Assembly: GCA_035711845.1 (NCBI GenBank)
Contig: DASTBU010000115.1
Span: 1-22,152, forward strand
DNA: 22,152 bases
Reading direction: 5' to 3'
Origin: DASTBU01 sp035711845
GTDB taxonomy: Bacteria > Acidobacteriota > Vicinamibacteria > Vicinamibacterales > 2-12-FULL-66-21
In this document: one piece after another, positions 10,065 through 16,442 of the stretch
How the letters are laid out: every line of letters begins with the position of its first letter
Numbering within the stretch: the first letter of the stretch is position 1
Position numbers and translations under genes: made by a program
Notes under the pieces: generated by a model
Databases searched by the model: none
What the model was told of the DNA's origin: nothing
What the model saw: only the letters and a program-made list of their open reading frames with translations

Positions 10065-11517
10065 TGATTTTGATGCGATCGCCGGTACGGGGCGGCTCGC
10101 CGGGCTGATAGTTGTTCATGATCGCGAGCGTGGCCGGCTTGATCAATCCACCGGTGCGCTTGGCGATCCCTTCCCACGTATCTCCCTGCCGCACCGTGTA
10201 GAGATCCACCAGGTTCGGCCGGATCCGTTCGGCCTCGGCAGCCGAGAGCGGACGGAACGAGCGGATGGTCTGCGCGAACTCCGGCTGCGCGGACTCGAAC
10301 GAGTTGGCGGGCGCCAGCCCCGCAAGAACGTAGACGTTCTTCTGGTGGACGATGTGGGCGGCGAGCGTGACGACGCTGCCGAGGCCCTCCATGTTGCCCT
10401 GATAGGTGCCGACGTAGGCGTCGAGGCCGTTGATATCGGCGCGCTGCCCGCCCGCGTGGCGCCAGCCGGAGCTCGCCATGCTGTTTCGGGCGACCTGCTC
10501 GATCGAGCCCTGCGGGTTCTGAACGAGCTGCAGCAGGGCGTACTTCTGCTGCTCCGGAGCCTTGGCGACCACCTGCGTCTTCGTGTTCTGGATCTCCCAG
10601 CCTTGGGGAAACGTGATCCCGAAACGGAGGACGGGGTGAAGGAACTGATTGCCGCGAACGATCCCTTCGCTCGGGCTGTCACCGAAGATGATGCCATCGA
10701 TGGCGTCCTGATACTTCGCCCTCGCCTCGACCGGCTCACCCGGCAGCTTCGTTGCGGCCTGATCGATCGCGGGTTGGATCTGCGCAACGCGATCGGCGGG
10801 AGCGGGATGCGTCGAGAGCCAGTTCGGCACACCCTTTCGGCTGCCGCTGGCCTCGTCGAGCCGTGCGAGCGTGTTCAGCATGCCCGCGACCCCGGACGGA
10901 TCCCAGCCGTTCTGTGCCGCATAGCCCACGCCGAGCTGATCGGCCTGCAACTCGTCGTCGCGTCCGTACTGCAGGAACATGACGCTGAACGCTGTTTCAG
11001 CAATCCCCTGGAAGGGCCGGGCCTCCGGCACGAAGATGCTCAGCAGCGTGAGCCCGATGCCGGTGGTCGTGGCGCGTGTGTACTGCTGCGCGGCGTGCCG
11101 TGCCGCCACATGTCCGATCTCGTGTCCGAGGACGCCCGCGAGCTCCGCCTCATCGTCGAGAAACGGCAGAATTCCGCGGGTCAGGTAGATATACCCACCA
11201 GGCAGCGCGAACGCGTTCACCGCCGGCACGTCGACGATTGCGAACTGCCACGGAAGATTCGGACGCTCGGACGAGCGCGCGAGGCGTTGGCCGACCTCCT
11301 GGACGTAGCGCTGCAACGCGGGATCGTCGTAGGCACCCATCTCCTGGCGGACCTGGACGTCCATCTCCTTCCCGATCTGGATCTCCTGCGCCTCGCTCAT
11401 CAGGGAGAGCTCGCGCTTGCCGGTCACGGGATTGGTGGCGCATGCCGCGAGCGAGACGATCAGGACAGCGGGGAGCAGGCCCGCACCGGCGACTCTTCTC
11501 AACGTGAACGCGTCCAT
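10051..11517 (-). CDS. M48 family metalloprotease lipoprotein with C-terminal LysM-like domain
   Basis: 488 aa from the ATG at 11517. A lipoprotein signal ends in VSLAAC (Cys26). The peptidase domain has HEIGH (His132, Glu133, His136) and the third zinc ligand Glu189 in DDELQADQLG, the layout of BepA/YfgC-like periplasmic M48 proteases that act in outer-membrane protein quality control. A middle region of about 200 residues is not assigned. Residues from about 437 to the end (LYTVRQGDTWEGIAKRTGG, ending GDRIKIIVEG) resemble a LysM peptidoglycan-binding module. A GTG at 11532 that overlaps the aldolase stop (GTGA) is an alternative start. It is coupled to the upstream aldolase (11-bp gap) and the downstream GT51 gene, so an envelope role is likely. 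Confidence 0.9.
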   Translation of the reverse strand: MDAFTLRRVAGAGLLPAVLIVSLAACATNPVTGKRELSLMSEAQEIQIGKEMDVQVRQEMGAYDDPALQRYVQEVGQRLARSSERPNLPWQFAIVDVPAVNAFALPGGYIYLTRGILPFLDDEAELAGVLGHEIGHVAARHAAQQYTRATTTGIGLTLLSIFVPEARPFQGIAETAFSVMFLQYGRDDELQADQLGVGYAAQNGWDPSGVAGMLNTLARLDEASGSRKGVPNWLSTHPAPADRVAQIQPAIDQAATKLPGEPVEARAKYQDAIDGIIFGDSPSEGIVRGNQFLHPVLRFGITFPQGWEIQNTKTQVVAKAPEQQKYALLQLVQNPQGSIEQVARNSMASSGWRHAGGQRADINGLDAYVGTYQGNMEGLGSVVTLAAHIVHQKNVYVLAGLAPANSFESAQPEFAQTIRSFRPLSAAEAERIRPNLVDLYTVRQGDTWEGIAKRTGGLIKPATLAIMNNYQPGEPPRTGDRIKIIVEG

Positions 11518-11528
11518 TGGGGGGACGA

Positions 11529-12425
11529 TCACTGTTTCACCAGAGCGGACGACTGCAGCTCCGCGAGCGCAGCGCGTATCTCTGCGACCGCGCCGGCCGA
11601 CGCCGGGGCCAGGGGCGGCCGGGGCTCGCCGCCCACGAACCCCGCGAGCTCCATGGCGGCCTTCAACCCCGGGATCCCGTGGCCGCTCGTGACGAGCCGG
11701 GCGAGAGGTGTCAGCCGCGCCTGAAGCGCGCGCGCCTCCGCATGGCGTCCGGCGCGGCCGTGCTCGTGCAGCGACACGCAGATCTCCGGAACGACACAGG
11801 CAACCGCGAGAATCCCGCCGCGGGCCCCGACACAGAGCGCAGCGTAGAACGTGGGAGCAGACCCGGCGATCACGGCGAATTCCGCTCGAGACGCGTCCAC
11901 AAATGCCGCCACCTGTGCCGTGTCGCTTCCGGTCTCCTTCACGCCGGCGATGTTGGAGTGCTCCGAAAGACGGGCCACCGTCTCGGGCGCAAGGTTCACG
12001 CCGGTGACGGCCGGGTAGTTGTAGAGAAGGACGGGAACGGGCGACGCGTCGGCGACGGCGACGTAATGACGCACGAACGCGTCCGCAGTCATGCGTCCTC
12101 TGTAGTACGACGGCGTCCGCACCAGTACGGCGTCCGCCCCCAGACGGGCAGCCCGGGCGCAGGCAGCGATGGTCGCGCGGGTGGACTCACGCCCGGTGCC
12201 GGCGATCAGCAGCCGGCCCGCACTCATCGCCTGGCGCGCCTCGTCGATCACGCGATCGGATTCGTCCTCGTCGAGCAGCGGCGCTTCGCCATTGGAACCG
12301 AGCGCCACGACGCCGCCCAGCCGCGTGCGCATCCAACGCTCGACGTTGCGGCGGATTCCGGCTCCGTCAATCTCGCCCGCCCTGAATGGCGTCGCCATCG
12401 GCGGAAACACGGCATCGAACGTCAT
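11529..12425 (-). CDS. DapA/NAL superfamily aldolase, 4-hydroxy-2-oxoglutarate aldolase-like
   Basis: 298 aa TIM-barrel class I aldolase. The Schiff-base Lys163 lies in GVKETGSD and the catalytic Tyr135 in LLYNYP. The pyruvate-binding loop reads GSNGE (43-47), not the GTTGE of DapA. Together with TPSYYRGRM, VADASPVPVLLY and GIPGLKAAMELAGFVGG, it resembles mitochondrial HOGA1 more than dihydrodipicolinate synthase, from my memory of those sequences. HOGA cleaves 4-hydroxy-2-oxoglutarate to pyruvate and glyoxylate in hydroxyproline breakdown. The ATG at 12425 is chosen because it begins MTFDAVFPPMATPF, the family start; upstream codons lie in repeat DNA. It leads an operon with the M48 and GT51 genes, an unexpected pairing. 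Confidence 0.85.
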   Translation of the reverse strand: MTFDAVFPPMATPFRAGEIDGAGIRRNVERWMRTRLGGVVALGSNGEAPLLDEDESDRVIDEARQAMSAGRLLIAGTGRESTRATIAACARAARLGADAVLVRTPSYYRGRMTADAFVRHYVAVADASPVPVLLYNYPAVTGVNLAPETVARLSEHSNIAGVKETGSDTAQVAAFVDASRAEFAVIAGSAPTFYAALCVGARGGILAVACVVPEICVSLHEHGRAGRHAEARALQARLTPLARLVTSGHGIPGLKAAMELAGFVGGEPRPPLAPASAGAVAEIRAALAELQSSALVKQ

Positions 12426-12432
12426 CGGCCGG

Positions 12433-12461
12433 AGCGTACCGGGGGGAGGGGGGGAAGTCAA
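12433..12461 (-). promoter_or_regulatory. Possible promoter of the aldolase-M48-GT51 operon
   Basis: TTGACT (12456-12461), a 17-bp C-rich spacer and TACGCT (12433-12438) could be a sigma70 promoter with a weak -10. Initiation would fall at or beside the aldolase ATG (12425), making the message leaderless. Confidence 0.35.
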
Positions 12462-12472
12462 CTGGTGGCCCA

Positions 12473-12527
12473 TTGCAGATTGCACATCGCAGTTTGCAGA
12501 TCGCGGATGGCAGATCGCAGATTACAG
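12473..12527. repeat. Degenerate 7-8 bp tandem repeat (GCAGATC/T type)
   Basis: About seven imperfect copies of a GCAGATCG/TTGCAGAT unit run through this 55-bp stretch, some decayed to GCACATC, GCAGTTT or GCGGATG. It is non-coding spacer between the aldolase promoter and the GNAT terminator. Confidence 0.6.
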
Positions 12528-12560
12528 GGGGGACGAGCGAACGCCGAGAGCGAGAATCAG

Positions 12561-12597
12561 AAAAGGCCAGGACGCGACGGAATCGCGCTCCTGGCCT
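12561..12597 (-). terminator. Rho-independent terminator after the GNAT-1 gene
   Basis: On the minus strand AGGCCAGGA and TCCTGGCCT pair, extended by CGCGA/TCGCG with a one-base asymmetry, then TTTT and a T-rich CTGATT follow. It lies 27 bp past the GNAT-1 stop and closes the GNAT-2/S8/GNAT-1 unit. Confidence 0.8.
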
Positions 12598-12623
12598 GGT
12601 CGAGAGTTGGACGGGCTGGGGTT

Positions 12624-13286
12624 TCAGTGCACGCTGGCGCCGGCGGGGGTGCGGCCCCGCTGCCAGTCGTGGTCGAGGATCGTCCAGAGCGTCTGATCCA
12701 GGAACTCCCCATTCCGGAGAAACGACTTGCGCAGCACGCCTTCCTGCGTCGCGCCGATCTTCCGCAGTGCGCCGTTGCCGCGGCCGTTGGATACCGCCGC
12801 CCGGGCCTCCAGGCGGTGTGTGCCCACGGCATCGAACGTGAACTCGATCACTTTGCGGGCGCAGTCGACGAAGAGGCCGCTTCCCCAGAACGCCGATCCG
12901 AGCGCAAAGCCCCATTCGGCCGTGCCGAATCCCGGCTCGAGCTGGCGGACCTGGAAGATGCCGACAGGCGTATCCATGCCGTGCGGTACGACCGCGAAGC
13001 AGATGTAGTTACCCGCTGCCCGCTCGCGATGTGCCCACGCGATGAAGCGCTCGAACCCCTCGACCGTCGTCGGGGGCGGCGAGATGAAGCGGGCGACTTC
13101 CTCCGTGGACAACATCGCCAGCAGCGCCGGCGCGTCCGAAATGCGAAGCTCCCGCATTGTGGCGAGCGATCCTGTCAGCACCGGCAGCTTCTGCCTCCAG
13201 TCGCTCGTGGTGACCTGCTGCGCCGCAGCAATCACGCCGTTGACGTCGGCGATCGACTCGGAATCGACGAAGGGCATCTTCTCCAT
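12624..13286 (-). CDS. GNAT family N-acetyltransferase (RimJ/RimL-like), GNAT-1
   Basis: 220 aa from the ATG at 13286. The fold matches RimJ/RimL-type acetyltransferases: TMRELRISDAPAL at the start of the domain, then GTAEWGFALGSAFWGSGLF (acetyl-CoA loop region), HRLEARAAVSNGRGNGALRKIG, and EGVLRKSFLRNGEFLDQTLW. A highly conserved ARFISPPPTTVEGFERFIAWA is shared with GNAT-2. Relatives acetylate N-terminal amines or small molecules; the target here is unknown. Its ATG overlaps the stop of the S8 protease gene by one base (TAATG), so translation is coupled. No signal peptide is seen, so it acts in the cytoplasm although its partner is secreted. A terminator follows. Confidence 0.88.
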   Translation of the reverse strand: MEKMPFVDSESIADVNGVIAAAQQVTTSDWRQKLPVLTGSLATMRELRISDAPALLAMLSTEEVARFISPPPTTVEGFERFIAWAHRERAAGNYICFAVVPHGMDTPVGIFQVRQLEPGFGTAEWGFALGSAFWGSGLFVDCARKVIEFTFDAVGTHRLEARAAVSNGRGNGALRKIGATQEGVLRKSFLRNGEFLDQTLWTILDHDWQRGRTPAGASVH

Positions 13287-15361
13287 TACAGCCCCCCTCC
13301 CGGCGCGGCCACCGCCGAGCCCATGACGACGTCCCACGAGAGGTTGCTGTAATCGTCCCCCGCTCCACACGGGTCGTCGTACATCGGTGCGCTGCCACCC
13401 GACGTGCCCCACACGATGTTCTCGCCGCTGTCGCTCGTGCCCCAGACGATGTTCTCGAGGTCCAGCGTCGTGCCCCAGACGATGTTCTCCACGTCGAGGG
13501 CAGTCCCCCAGACGATGTTCGTCCCCCACACGATGTTCGTCCCCCAGACGATGTTCTCGCCGTCGGCCGCCGTCCCCCAGACGATGTTGGTCCCCCAGAC
13601 AATGTTTTCGCAGTCGTTATTACGCCCGCACGCGGTTCCCCAGACGATGTTCTCGCCACCGTCGGCCGTGCCCCAGACGATGTTCTCGCCGTCGAGGCTG
13701 GTGCCCCACACGATGTTGGTGCCCCAGACGATGTTCGTCCCCCAGACAATGTTGGTGCCCCAGACAATGTTGGTGCCCCACACGATGTTCTCGCAGCTCT
13801 CGGTGGCGCAGACCGTGCCCCAGACGATGTTCTCCCCCTGGGTGTCGCGGGCAGTGCCCCAGACGACGTTCAGGCCCCAGGCGCTCGCGCTGGGCGAGAT
13901 CACACCGCCGGACAGGCGATGGTTGCCCCAGAGGATGTCCCGGCTCCACATGGACGACATCGGATAGGTCTGACCCCAGGACGGCCTGGCGAAGAACCTC
14001 GCGAGCTCGACCGCGCCGTAGCTGTTCAGGAAGCCGGCGCCCTGCGTGAGGGGATCGTAGTTGCGCTCCTCCGATGTGTACTGAAGGACAGCCTTGACCA
14101 GGTTCGGCGTCAGCGCAGGATTTGCCTGGAGCATCAGCGCCACGGTGCCCGAGACCATGGGGGCCGCCATGCTGGTGCCCGTGAGGCTCAGATACGGCTT
14201 GTATCCGCTCCCATTCGTTCCGCTCACCAGATATGCCGCCTTGCTCGTGTAGAAGGCGCTGGTGGGATCGCTGAGCGAGACGATGCCGGTCCCCGGCGCC
14301 ACCAGATCCGGCTTGGCAATGAAATCGATTCGCGCCGGGCCGCGCGAGCTGTACGGCGCAATCACGTCGTCGAAGCGCCAGGCCGTGCCGCCCGAGTCGG
14401 AAGCGCCGACCGTGAGGACCCACGGGGCGTTGCCGGGAGAGGCGATCCCCCCGTAGATGGTCCGGCCGTCGCTCGTGCGGCCAAGATTGCCCGACGCCGC
14501 CACCACGACAATGCCTGCCTCGACCGCCCGTTTCGCCGCACGCGTGAGCGGGTCGGTCTCGTAGGACTCCGTAACCCCGGCGCCCACAGACAGGTTGATC
14601 ACCCGGATGTTGTGTGCCGCGCGATTCGTCACCGCCCATTCGAGCGCAGCGATGACATCGCTGATCACCCCCATGCCGCGATCGTCGAGCACCTTGAGGC
14701 TGACGATGTGGGCGGCTGGCGCGATGCCGGCTCTCGCACCGCTCGAGTCGTAGCCGTTGCCCGCGATGATGCCGGCGACGTGCGTGCCGTGTCCGTTGTC
14801 GTCGTACGGCGTCGCACGGCCGTTGACGAAGTCCACGAAGGCGGTGACGCGCTGCGATCCGCTGGTACGCACCGCAGTCGACGAGCCGTTGTATGTCAGG
14901 TCATCATGCCAACTGGTGATCCCCGAGTCGATGACCGCCACGCCAACGCCGGCGCCGTCGTACCCGAATCGCCACTGCGCGGCGCGGGCACCGGTCGTAA
15001 GAGCCGAGCGGCCCGCGTGACCCCTGATGGGACGATCGGCGTGGATGCTGACGATGCTGCCGTGCTCGGCCAGCTTTCGCAGTTGGGCGTCGGGCAGCTC
15101 GACGACGATGCTATCGATCAGCTTCAGCCGCTTGACGAGCCGCCCGCCAAGCTGCGAGATGTGCTCGGAGGGATCGATGCCGGGCTGAAGCACCACGATC
15201 GCGCGTGATCGCCCCCCAGGGTTGTCAGCGCGACGTCCCAGAGCCCGATCGAGCTTCTGCCCGGGCTGCGCCGAGACGCTGGCAGGCGTGGAGATGACCG
15301 CCAGGCAGGCAAACGCGAGGAGCCTGCCAATCCATGAGAGTTCTCGCCGTCGAAACAACAT
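13286..15361 (-). CDS. Secreted S8 subtilisin-like protease with C-terminal NIVWGT hexapeptide repeats
   Basis: 691 aa from the ATG at 15361, which has GGAAGGA 8 nt upstream; an ATG at 15379 is also in frame but badly placed for a ribosome site. A signal peptide ends near SVSA at about residue 31. Residues 52-110 resemble an I9-type inhibitory propeptide. The subtilase core is intact: Asp145 (VAVIDSG), His191 (NGHGTHVAG), oxyanion Asn292 (AASGN) and Ser397 (GTSMAAP). After the domain, residues 498-653 hold one NVVWGT and sixteen exact NIVWGT hexads, back to back or split by short linkers. An acidic tail follows (YDDPCGAGDD). The enzyme should act outside the cell. The tail could be a beta-solenoid, surface anchor or binding module; none is shown. 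Confidence 0.93.
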   Translation of the reverse strand: MLFRRRELSWIGRLLAFACLAVISTPASVSAQPGQKLDRALGRRADNPGGRSRAIVVLQPGIDPSEHISQLGGRLVKRLKLIDSIVVELPDAQLRKLAEHGSIVSIHADRPIRGHAGRSALTTGARAAQWRFGYDGAGVGVAVIDSGITSWHDDLTYNGSSTAVRTSGSQRVTAFVDFVNGRATPYDDNGHGTHVAGIIAGNGYDSSGARAGIAPAAHIVSLKVLDDRGMGVISDVIAALEWAVTNRAAHNIRVINLSVGAGVTESYETDPLTRAAKRAVEAGIVVVAASGNLGRTSDGRTIYGGIASPGNAPWVLTVGASDSGGTAWRFDDVIAPYSSRGPARIDFIAKPDLVAPGTGIVSLSDPTSAFYTSKAAYLVSGTNGSGYKPYLSLTGTSMAAPMVSGTVALMLQANPALTPNLVKAVLQYTSEERNYDPLTQGAGFLNSYGAVELARFFARPSWGQTYPMSSMWSRDILWGNHRLSGGVISPSASAWGLNVVWGTARDTQGENIVWGTVCATESCENIVWGTNIVWGTNIVWGTNIVWGTNIVWGTSLDGENIVWGTADGGENIVWGTACGRNNDCENIVWGTNIVWGTAADGENIVWGTNIVWGTNIVWGTALDVENIVWGTTLDLENIVWGTSDSGENIVWGTSGGSAPMYDDPCGAGDDYSNLSWDVVMGSAVAAPGGGL
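13403..13870 (-). repeat. NIVWGT-coding repeat array
   Basis: Seventeen copies of an 18-bp unit (AACATCGTCTGGGGNAC on the minus strand) encode NIVWGT. Distances between copies are 6 residues (direct), 11 residues (five-residue linkers such as SLDGE, ADGGE, ALDVE, SDSGE) or 13-15 residues. The two longest linkers, VCATESCE and ACGRNNDCE, each carry a Cys pair. Copies differ mainly at third positions. Confidence 0.92.
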
Positions 15362-15426
15362 CGGAATCGTCCTTCCCATACCTTCCGGGTTCGCCAGAAG
15401 TGGTCAGCAGTCGCTGCTATCGAGAC

Positions 15427-15445
15427 CCGCTCGGAGTCCGAGCGG
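15427..15445. promoter_or_regulatory. Hairpin between GNAT-2 and the S8 protease gene
   Basis: CCGCTCGG-AGT-CCGAGCGG is a perfect 8-bp stem with a 3-base loop in the 108-bp gap between the GNAT-2 stop and the protease start. No T-run follows on the minus strand, so it may be an attenuator or an mRNA processing site and not a full terminator. Confidence 0.4.
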
Positions 15446-15469
15446 TGGGTGTTCGTCAGTTCACTAGCG

Positions 15470-16123
15470 TCAGTGGATCGCCGCCGGGCCCGCCGCCCTG
15501 CGCCGGCGCCAGTCGTCGCGCACGATCGACCAGAGCGCCTGGTCGTAGTACTCCCCGTTGCGCAGGAAACTGCGGCGGAGGACCCCCTCCTTCACCGCGC
15601 CGATCTTGGCGAGCGCCCCGTTGCCGCGCCCGTTCGCCACAGCGGCGCGGGCTTCCAGGCGATGGACACCGAGCGTGTCGAACGCAAAGTCCACAGTGAG
15701 CCGCGCAGCCGCCAGGAACACGCCGGTGCCCCACAGGGTGCGCCCGAGGGCAAAGCCCCATTCCGCCGTTCCGAAGTCGGGATCGAGCTGGCGGATCTGG
15801 AAGATGCCGACTGCCGTGTCCATCCCCTCCGGCACCACGCCAAAACAGATGTAGCGCCCGGCGCTCCGCTCCTGCAGCGCCCAGGCGATGAAGCGCTCGA
15901 ATCCGTCCACCGTCGTAGGAGGTGGAGAGATGAACCGGGCCACCTCGCCGACGCTCAACAACTCGAGCAAGGCGGGAGCGTCCGAAGGCCGCAACTCCCG
16001 GAGCGTGACGCCCGACCCGCCGACGGTCGGCAAGCGCAGCCGCCAGTCCGTTTCGCGAGCCGGCACCCACGCGTGCGACGCAGCTTCGTGTTCGATGAGT
16101 GCCGGGCGAATCGAGATATCCAT
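15470..16123 (-). CDS. GNAT family N-acetyltransferase (RimJ/RimL-like), GNAT-2
   Basis: 217 aa from the ATG at 16123 (MDISIRPALIEHE), with GGGAG about 10 nt upstream. It is an obvious paralog of GNAT-1: the alignment from the shared DWR to the C-terminus is nearly gap-free and about two-thirds identical by eye, including ARFISPPPTTVDGFERFIAWA, GTAEWGFALG, HRLEARAAVANGRGNGAL and SFLRNGEYYDQALW. A GTG at 16183 could extend the protein by 20 residues, but that stretch contains a strong hairpin and is more likely leader. The gene is first in the GNAT-2/S8/GNAT-1 unit. The acetyl acceptor is unknown. Confidence 0.87.
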   Translation of the reverse strand: MDISIRPALIEHEAASHAWVPARETDWRLRLPTVGGSGVTLRELRPSDAPALLELLSVGEVARFISPPPTTVDGFERFIAWALQERSAGRYICFGVVPEGMDTAVGIFQIRQLDPDFGTAEWGFALGRTLWGTGVFLAAARLTVDFAFDTLGVHRLEARAAVANGRGNGALAKIGAVKEGVLRRSFLRNGEYYDQALWSIVRDDWRRRRAAGPAAIH

Positions 16124-16152
16124 CTGTGCGCTGCTCCCGGGCGCGGGCCCCA

Positions 16153-16172
16153 GGCAGGTGGACGCACCTGCC
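16153..16172 (-). promoter_or_regulatory. Strong hairpin upstream of GNAT-2
   Basis: GGCAGGTG and CACCTGCC form a perfect 8-bp stem with a 4-base loop, 30 nt upstream of the GNAT-2 ATG. It fits a 5' leader structure and argues against the earlier GTG start. Confidence 0.4.
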
Positions 16173-16317
16173 AGACACGCCACGGCAGAGCAAGGCGACG
16201 GCCAGACCGGCCGGGCTTGGGCAGGTTAGGAGAAACGACTGATTACAAAAGACTTGGGTTGAATGACTGAAATGGTATCTTCGGCAGTGACGCGAGTCTA
16301 TGGCCCGTTTCGGGACA

Positions 16318-16439
16318 TACAACGTTGTAATCGCGCCGGTGTAAGCGCGCAAGTGCTTGAAAACACGTAGCTTGTTCGAATGTTCAAAAGTGTCACATAA
16401 GTGCAGGTTTGGAACACAATGTGAAACAGGCTGTAAGTG
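16318..16439. promoter_or_regulatory. Gene-free upstream region with palindrome and AAGTG direct repeats
   Basis: This relatively AT-rich spacer lies between the permease stop and GNAT-2. It has a perfect 12-bp palindrome TACAACGTTGTA at 16318-16329. AAGTG occurs at 16351, 16388, 16399 and 16435, with a fifth at 16447 inside the permease end. Two pairs have members 11-12 bp apart, and alternate copies are about 48 bp apart. It may be an operator region for the GNAT-2/S8/GNAT-1 unit; I find no convincing -35/-10 pair. Confidence 0.25.
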
Positions 16440-16442
16440 GTT

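Noticed and set aside
9985..11724. + strand frame of 579 codons opposite the M48 gene
   Set aside because: Antisense to a complete M48 protease and the aldolase end; no domain, no promoter or ribosome site.
13404..13967. + strand frame encoding repeated VPQTMF units
   Set aside because: It is the antisense image of the NIVWGT array; the minus-strand frame has a signal peptide, catalytic triad and coupling.
16124..16183. GTG start at 16183 extending GNAT-2 by 20 residues
   Set aside because: The extra codons fall in a strong perfect hairpin, are not matched in GNAT-1, and the ATG at 16123 has a plausible ribosome site.
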